Source: Leptidea sinapis (Eukaryota; Arthropoda; Insecta; Lepidoptera; Pieridae). From it: a DNA stretch of 64,000 bases. The position numbers and the translations under genes are program-made. Every line of letters starts with the position of its first letter. The first letter of the stretch is position 1. The stretch is taken from assembly GCF_905404315.1 (NCBI RefSeq), contig NC_066269.1, forward strand, positions 4,464,001 to 4,528,000, in the 5' to 3' direction. This document shows, piece after piece, positions 27,401-36,400 of this stretch. A model generated the notes under the pieces. The model did no database searches. It was not told the DNA's origin and was given only the letters and a program-made list of their open reading frames with translations.

Positions 27401-30400
27401 TTAAGATGTTGATATTTTATCCCAGAGATTTATTTGTGAATCGATTCATCAGCTAACGATTCGAATCGATGTAAAAATCAATCTTTATCGGAAAGAATCG
27501 CTATCCCTAATTAAGTGAGCGTCGTCTGCGTTAGCGCGTATTGACGCGAACGTTATACTTTGTTGGCGCACTTTCTGTACGGCGCGGTCTGTAAGTACGA
27601 CGAGGATATTTTGTGTATCAGACTTATTGCGCGCCGTATGCGGTACTACATATATGTTTTACTATCACAGACTAAAAAGTGCGTCGCGGATAGTCTGTCG
27701 TCTGCGATAAGCCTTAATGTAATATATAGAACCAATATTGGGTTTCGCGCGCCTTTCACAGAATGTGTACTTCATTGGATTCTCACATTAATGTCGACCT
27801 GTTTTCGCACTCCTCTACTGCGTCATTTTTTATTTATTTTTTTTATTTATTATTATTTGGGAGACTTACAGCTAGCTTACAATTATAACTTATGAAATAA
27901 TTAAAACTAATGAAGGCTACTTAAAAGTTTCCACATTTATGTAGAACTATTGATATTATTTAATTTTACGCTTAAAACTATATTAATACAATTATTTAAA
28001 TTGGAAGAACTTATTAGTTAAAGTTATTTTTAATTTAGTACTAGATATAGAAAATAAATCTAGATCTACGTCATTTGACAAGTCGTTATAACTTCTGCAG
28101 GATCTAGTAATGAAGCTATTTGCACGATAGTTACACCTCGCCATGGGAGTATGTAAAAGGATAAGGAAATTTAAGAATAAGTTAAAACAACAATTACAGT
28201 CCTTACCTTAAACCTTGTATCTTTATTCATTATTATATCCACTAGTATGTCTGTCTGTCTCTTGATTTATATAATATTATTCGCCTAAATATTCTATTGT
28301 TCACATATCTTAACGTTATGTTGTCATGTCTGTATAATTGTATTAATTTGTGTTCTCAGTGAAACTATTCTAGGTTTATTCTATTGTAATTTTTATATTT
28401 TATTTAACTTCATTTTGCACTATAGTGATGTTCGAAGTAAATCCATCGAACAGCATTATATGACAAATATTGCTTAGTAGATAATATTAATTACTTATAA
28501 CCATGTGTTGCCTTTAGTAAGGCAGTACGCGAGTAACCGTTGATCGGTCCGGTCCTAGTTACCATTTCAACCATTTAATATTAGAAATCCGCATACTCAC
28601 AAAAAGAACCATTAATTATAGTTATTTAAAAAGTGTCATACATGCCGCCGAATTTCACCTTCGCACGACACGCCACAAGTTACGATATCATCCCCACCAT
28701 CTGGATGTGTGGCGGTCCTCCACAGTGTGGTTTTCAAGGAGCTTTCTTCCTCGTACTACGAAGCTGTAGAATGAGCTTCCTTGTGCGGTGTTTCCGGGAC
28801 GATACGACATGGGTACCTTCAAGAAAAGCGCGTACACCTTCCTTAAAGGCCGGCAACGCTCTTGTGATTCTTCTGGTGTTGCAAGAGAGTGTGGGCGGCG
28901 GTGATCACTTAACACCAGGTGACCCGTACGCTCGTTTGTCCTCCTATTCCATAAAAAAAAATTTAGTACCTTAAGTAAATAAATACTTTTACCATAAAAC
29001 CAATATATTGCAACCCTAAGTGCAACCCTTTTCAAGTGTTGTATCTCATTGTTTTCTTAATAAATAAATAAGAATGTATAAATACCTGTGCGGCGCGTCG
29101 CACGCCAGCCAGTAGTCGCGTACCAGTTGCCGCGGGTCGCGGGCGTACAATCGCTCTACGCAGCGCAGTAGCGCGTCCAGCCGCGATCGGTGCGTCGACC
29201 CGGCCGGCGGCGCGAGGCCCTCCGCCGCGTACATCTGCGCCGCACGGGCATTCTCATCCGCTCTGAAAATTGCGTTTTGTTTCTCGTTGTTGAAATGAAA
29301 TGGACAGGCCACTATAATCGGCCAACAGTGAGTATGCCGCGTGGTTATCGATTAAACAAACTAAAACTGTATGAAACTAGTGAGGCCAAGAGACCGGTAG
29401 TGAAACTATGTGGCGGCAGCAACGATATCTATAATATCGACACTATTGAGAGACGGACTATACTATACAGGAACTCGTTATATAAATAAATTTCTTTCTT
29501 CCTGTCTCGTGGAGGAGTTTAGAAGCATCTTTATGCTCTTTAGCTGTATGTCTGTCTGTCATTCTGGCCGTACATTATATGAACGATATTGTACGATGAT
29601 ATGCCCTATTGGGAGAACATCCACATCCACTTTTTCTTCATTACATCTTAAGGCTGTAAAGCCATAAGGTCTTTGACTTCGGTCTTCTTTATTAAAATTA
29701 TAAATCTTAATTTAAAAAAAAAACTTTATTTACAATAAATTATAATTCTATTTAACATAAATTACGAACTTTTGTCATTATTAAATTAAAATTTTCGAGA
29801 ATAGGTGAACATATATATATTTATATAAAGGTTGAATTTTTCAAGTGGGTGTGATTGGCCAAATCAGAAACTATGTGGAACAGCGAAAAATAATCAAATT
29901 GATAGAAACTAAAACTGGATTTGCATCATGGGATTTATGAAAATGCAAAAATTCCTAGGCGGGAAGCGAATCCGTTGATTTTTAAAAAAACACCTGCAAT
30001 ATTACCCCACTTAAAGTATCGAATTCTAAGAAGTAATTCAAAAATCGACTCTTTCGTTATTCATTTATTTATTAAAGCAAACAAAATAATAACACTAATA
30101 ATAATATTCTAAACATTGTTTGAACTATTATTTTGATTATACAAAAAAAAAGATGTCATTAATAATTCCTCACAGTTTCCGATATGGACATACTTTAAAA
30201 ACTTATCATGTATAAAGTTTTCCTTTTATCCATGTTAAATTGAGAACAATCTTGGTTGCCATGAATTTTTACCACATTATAAATATTAAAATGAGACAAA
30301 TACACAAGATTTAGTTCAATTTTGGCATAATGCTAAAACCAAGACCCAAACGGAACATCACTTACTTGACTCTCATCTCCATCAGTTTTGAATGCATCAG

Positions 30401-33400
30401 AACAATGAAATCAGTGATCAGTGAATGGATCCTCCGCTGGTAATACTCCTCATTGGCTATCACGTCGGAAGACAGTATAGCCTCATCCAAATACTCAAAG
30501 ACCTGGAAGAAGCAGGTTTTTGTTATGAGTATGTCACATCACTATTGTTGTGGGACATCACTAGAGCGTCTTCTAATATGGCGTCTTGCACCGCAGTCCG
30601 TTAGTCGTAAGCAATTATATTAAAGGCATAATTATTCAAGTCTGAGTCTATTATTATTAATTATATTATATATTCATAATGCACCGACCATAACAGGTTT
30701 TGTGTGAATGACAACATTAAGAAAACAAAATTAATTGAAGTAGGCGTTACTTTGCGTAAATCCATAATTATACAAATGATTTAAGTTTTCTTTAGACTTA
30801 GTTCCGCCAATATTTGTTTTTAAACAATTCGACACATGTTTCGCCTCTACACGAGGTATCCTTAGGACGTGTTGTCTCGCCTAAACCTGGCACGAGACTC
30901 ATAGTCTAAATCAATCATTTGTATAATTAAGAAAACATTCAGTTTCAAAAGTTTAGTGTGTATTATCACTTTATACACAAAATTATCACATTTTAATGAC
31001 ATGCATCATCAATCAATCGACCAAGCTTTATAAACAAATTTTCCAGATTCATAACTCCATAAAAATAATCGCAAAGCAGTATTTTAAAGACATTGACTAA
31101 TGCTCGCTTAAATCAATTTATGCGTATAAGATAGGACTCTTCTATTATTGGATGTACTGGTGAGGCGCGAACCTAAATTAAGAAAACCTACACAAACCGA
31201 TTAGTACGGATAAATAATATAATAATAGAAGATCCCCACAACTTGCGGAAAGTGTTACAGAGCAATGGCTACAACTAGCAACGGAGTTGCCAATTGGAAA
31301 ATACGACCTAAAAGCAGCGACCAAGCATGTATGGTCTGAGATATCTAACAAACATGAGACGAGTAACGGATATAATTGGACACCTCTTACGCCGTAGGTG
31401 TAGCATTAGGGCAATTGTCCGCCCCCTGACATAGATTGGTAATCTTCTAAGATCGCATAATGACCGGAACCCTCTGGGGAGCAAAAGCTACATTGCAGAA
31501 GCGGGACGAAACATCTCGGCAGTGGCAGAGAATGCCAACTTATATTACATTCCATAAGGTGAAACTATTGGCCCAATACAAGAACTTTGTGTCTCACAAG
31601 CTTTTTGAAGCTATTGATATCGACTAGCGGCCTAATATTAATAGACACAAGGGATGGACCTCTGCTACCTATTTGGAAACCCGTGTTATTGAACCCTTGT
31701 GCATCCTGGACCTGTGATACTACTGTGCTCTCTCCCACCTCCACCTTGTGGTGCCGTGCACTACGAGCTGAAATTCGCGGCGCTAGACAGGACGCAGTTG
31801 GTCCGATATTGGGTGATACCAACACCGTTTAGTCGTGAGTAAAGTCAATATAAATATACTTCATCTCATCATCAGCCGGAAGACGTCCACTGCTGGACAA
31901 AGGCCTTCCTCAAAGATCTCCACGACAATCAGTCCTGCGCTGCCCCCATCCAATATATTCAGTTTAGCAATCATTTGGCTTAGGTCGGTGACTTTAGTCC
32001 TCCTACGGATCTCCTCATTTCTGATTCAATGTCGCAGAGAAACTCTGAGCATAGCCCTCTCCATTGCGCTCTGAGCGACCATGAGCTTTCTCATCAGGCC
32101 CATAGTTAGCGGCCACGTCTGCGTACCGAAAGTCATTATCATCATAAAATATACTTAATATCACTCAAACCAAAGTTACCTCTCCATCAATAGCAGCGTC
32201 CACCAACACCTCGTCTTGATCCAGCAGCTCGCTCTTAGCTTCTGCGCCGCGCCGTAGTACGGGCGCTCGCTTGAGCGCACTGAGCGCCAGCCCTAACGCC
32301 AGCTGGCACAGCGCGCGGAGCCCCCCGCCTTTGCCCTCATGCGGCGTGCCCGGACTCAACTCGTCGACAAGCACTGATATCAGATCCGCGTCATAGATCA
32401 GGGGCAGCTTCTTAGCTAGCTCTTCGCCATCATCCCTCCTGTAAATGGAAAAATACAAATAAGATAAAAATGTCTGAATTAAAAAGGTTAAATGAGCGCT
32501 TCCTTGTCTCTAGCTCTCTTTTGTCTCTGCCCACATTTACTCCTCTACATAAGGTAGTTTTCCAGTTACAGAGCATAATGCGACTCAGTGCCGCAAAATG
32601 CCGAATTGTGCTGATGCTTAATTTGAATGTGAATAAGTTTTCAAGCGCACAGTGCGCTAAGTTCAGTGTTGAAAATAAAATTCGTTAGCAACCTCGAGTG
32701 GTGTACAAAAATAGTGAATGTTTATACCTTCATCCATACTTATATTAATTTTTATTATGTCCAGAAAACTACGACGAAAAGCTTTAAAAACTTTTTCAAC
32801 AATAAACAGTATTACTAAAGATAATAGACCAGTGCCGAAGCCTTTGAAAATGATAAAAAGTGAAACAAAATAATAGTAGGATGAAACCCATTGGAAAAGG
32901 ACGAGAATATAACAAAAAATAAGGGAAAAATAAATTACGGGCGATCTGAGGTCGGGAAGTGGAAAAGGGGGGGTGGTTTTGGGTGAAAAACGGTTTACCT
33001 CGATTTCCGGCAAAACTACAAGTCCTATGGCAAAAAGTTAATCGGCAAAGTTGTAGGTAGTAAAGAGATCTACAACTTTTGTAATTACACTTTTTTCACA
33101 TAACCTCAAAATTTTGGTGAAAAATTCAAAAAACCAAGTTTTTGCTTTTTTTATTTATATCTTTTTCAAAAAATATTTTTTTTTCTACGAAATTTGATGA
33201 AAACTTACCTTATTATGTCCCAAATACACTGTAATTTATTTGATTTAAAACATTCATTTTTCGCCTTATTTTAACTTAATAACAAAAAAGCATCCTAATT
33301 TTCAATCGAAAATTCTGACGTCAAAATATCAGCTTTTTTCAAAAAGTTTGGGGGCTTTTTGTTCGTTGAAATATCTACTTTCTGATGGTATAAAAAAATT

Positions 33401-36400
33401 ATAAATTACAATTGTAAATGTTCGGAAAATTTAAGTGCAACAAAAGGTATTTCATAAAGAATTCATAGCTGTTGTTTCGTAGCAGCAAAAATATCTTCCC
33501 TTTTCCACTTCCCGACCTCAGATCGCCCGTAATTTATTTTTCCCTTAATTTTTGTTATATTCTCGTCCTTTACCAATGGGTTTCATCCTACTGTAATTTT
33601 TTTTGGTTTCAAAAATTATCGACCCTGGTCTATAATGTATGAATAAATTTTCGATCAATGTCAACTTAGAGAAAAAACACTTGTTAATTTAAACTATCAC
33701 TTGTTAGCTTAAATGATCATTGTACATCGGAAAGTGCTTGATTGTGCGAAGCGTTCTGAAGTTGGAACATTCAAAGTTGAGCAATATGCTACATAATGCT
33801 CGCTTTAGTGCTGTTATTGGAAAAGATCTAACAAGATTAATATCCAAAAACTATTAAGGTGGGGAACCAGCATCAGAAAATACATATTTTTTTATTTGTA
33901 ATTTTAATAAAAATACACCGAGTGGCATTAAAGTGCACCATGCATGAGTAATTTTTTTATTCATGTATAAATACTGCTCATAAAAACGCAGCCAGTAAGA
34001 AGAACTGGCTGTTTGATAATTAGACCCAATAGCCTTCCAAATGTAATGTTGTGTCACGATTAAAACACATCGGCCGCCCGTGTTATGGTGGTTATGTTTA
34101 TTATGACACCGGGTTGATTTAATGCATATAATACGCTTACTAATTGCTAAGCAATCGCTTAGTAAAAACCTGTGCAACACGGAGAGATCCAGCGCATACA
34201 GCAGTGCCATCTGTAGCGCCAGGGACGTCTCATCTAGAGCGCCACTGGGACCGCGCTTCGCGGAGCACATCTCCTGAAATATAATCATAGTATTGTGAAA
34301 TCTGTTCAATTTTTCCCTTGGACATTGACTTAGCATTCTACATGACTGGCTTTCAGTCCAGTTAAAAAAAATTTTAGCTGCATTTTACACATATAGAAGA
34401 TTTTTATTGAATGTCATTTGTTGCATAAATAAGCATGTTGTTTTTATTTTATTTCTTTTTTTCAATCAAGGATGCGTTGCCTTAAGTTGGAATAAAGCTT
34501 TATTTTTGAATGTCCCTAAGTCGAATTGGTTCGAGACAACTGCAGCTGGTAATAAAAAAGAAAGTGTGCCAAGGGAATAAAAACAATTTATGTATTTGCA
34601 CTTCTATAACCGTGGCCAAGCTGTTTGTTTGTAAATACTTATCTTAGAAACAGCTAAATCGGCTTGATAGCAATTTCTACTGATGTATTGTGGCAAGCTT
34701 CCCAATATTGTATAGTTCATTCCATTGTTCACAAACAAAGAAGATAGTAGAAATAATACACAGATTCACACTACGCCGCCATATTCTCAGGCACAAGGTT
34801 GTTTTGAATTTTTTTTTTGTCTCCCCTTTGCTATTTAATTCAGTCTCCTTTTAATGTAATTATTTCTGCTTTAATTTGATTTTTAAATAATTAATTATTA
34901 GAGATATATATTAATTTTAAGTTCAGAATAAGTGAACTCGCTATTCCTCAAATAAATACTTAAAGTTTCATTAGGATGGCTTAAATTGTTTGGTACTTTG
35001 GTTTTTGTATATTATGAATAATATAAAAAAAAATAACCCGCACCTCTGACAACAGTCGCAATAATATGTCCCTCTCTAGGCCCCGTTGCGCTGATGCTGC
35101 AAATATCACACCAGCCAATAGCTTTCTGTAATTATAATTCGACATTAATAAAGAGAAATTTTCATATAATTTAAAATATCTTCTACTCATATTATAAGAA
35201 AATGAATATGTTTATGCATATACAAAAAAAAATTCACCCCAAAGTTTATTAAATCAAAGTCAAATATTTATATCTAACAAAGTTTAAAAAAACACTTGAA
35301 TTATTTATTTTTTTACATCACGACCAAAGCAATTTAACATTTACTCTAATATGACTGACATACTTTTTATATTATTTGTGGTAATCTGCAATTAGTAATC
35401 TACTAGTCAATTACACCCTTTAGCGAGAACAGTGTCTATATCACACACAAGGAATGACATCTCTCTTGAGACATTCTTGATAGTTCATTCATCCTAAGTA
35501 CATTTGAATGATTTTTCAGCCGCTTTTGGTATTTTGGTGTGTCAAAATTTGGTGCTCCTTATATATTTTGTGTACAATTCTTTAAAAGAAGTATATTATT
35601 GGTCAATGTGGAAAAGATTGATTTAGACAATAGACTTAGTTCTGCAGCATAAATGGTTAAAAGGATTTTACAATTAACTCTGACATTGAAACGGCCCAAC
35701 TTGTTTACTGTAGTTATTTTCATAATACATGTATATTGTTATTGAGCAGTGCAGCCAATATTTATACTATCTTTGTTATGCAGAAGAGAGTTATTGGCGC
35801 TATTTATAACCCAGGCCCTAAAGAATCATTAGGAGATAATTTTAAAGAAATAAAACTTTTTAACTATTGCATCTCAATATTATATTCTTGATAATGTTAT
35901 GTATGTTCATAAGCACATTAGCACATTTTCTAGAGACTGATTATCATAATGTTAACACCAGGAACAAACATAAACTTGTTTTGCCTTCTACTGGGTTAAG
36001 AAAGTTTAAATAACATAAATAAATGACATTCTCAATGGTTGGACATACGATCAGATCAGAGACCACCTTCAGGCAATTTAATTACAAATTTTATCATACA
36101 AAATTATATTGTGGCGAAATTTTATATTAAAAAAGAATCCCCTTGAGTTTTTCCACCCATTCTTTTCAGGTCTGAGGCATAAATTTTTTAATGGGTTTTT
36201 GATGTTAAATAATTGATTTACATTTTTGAATAAAACAATTTGACTAAAAATATTATTATTGAGCCGTTTTAAGTTGAGATGTTACCAATAAGTCTTTTGT
36301 AGCTGTAAATTCTTATAATGTTGAAATCTCATTATCTCAGAAGTTTACAACATTGCTTTTGAAATGTGTGATTCCAGAGTATTTCGCTGTATGACTTAAG

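Larger units (their letters stand above)
33593..35740. other. Introns 5-7 background
   Basis: Outside exons 6 and 7 this is AT-rich with a few scraps. The 160-codon open frame 34336-33854 on minus includes exon 7 and is otherwise intronic. Confidence 0.5.

Noticed and set aside
27560..27895. 111-residue plus-strand protein
   Set aside because: It overlaps the inverted end of the putative transposon remnant, its composition follows the DNA, and there is no recognisable domain.
32663..33013. 116-residue hydrophobic minus-strand protein
   Set aside because: It is AT-driven, lies across the end of the 718-bp inverted-repeat element, has no start context or family resemblance, and is probably fortuitous.
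33854..34336. 160-residue minus-strand protein
   Set aside because: Only 34170-34273 (exon 7) resembles Nup205. The remainder runs past good splice sites into intron sequence.
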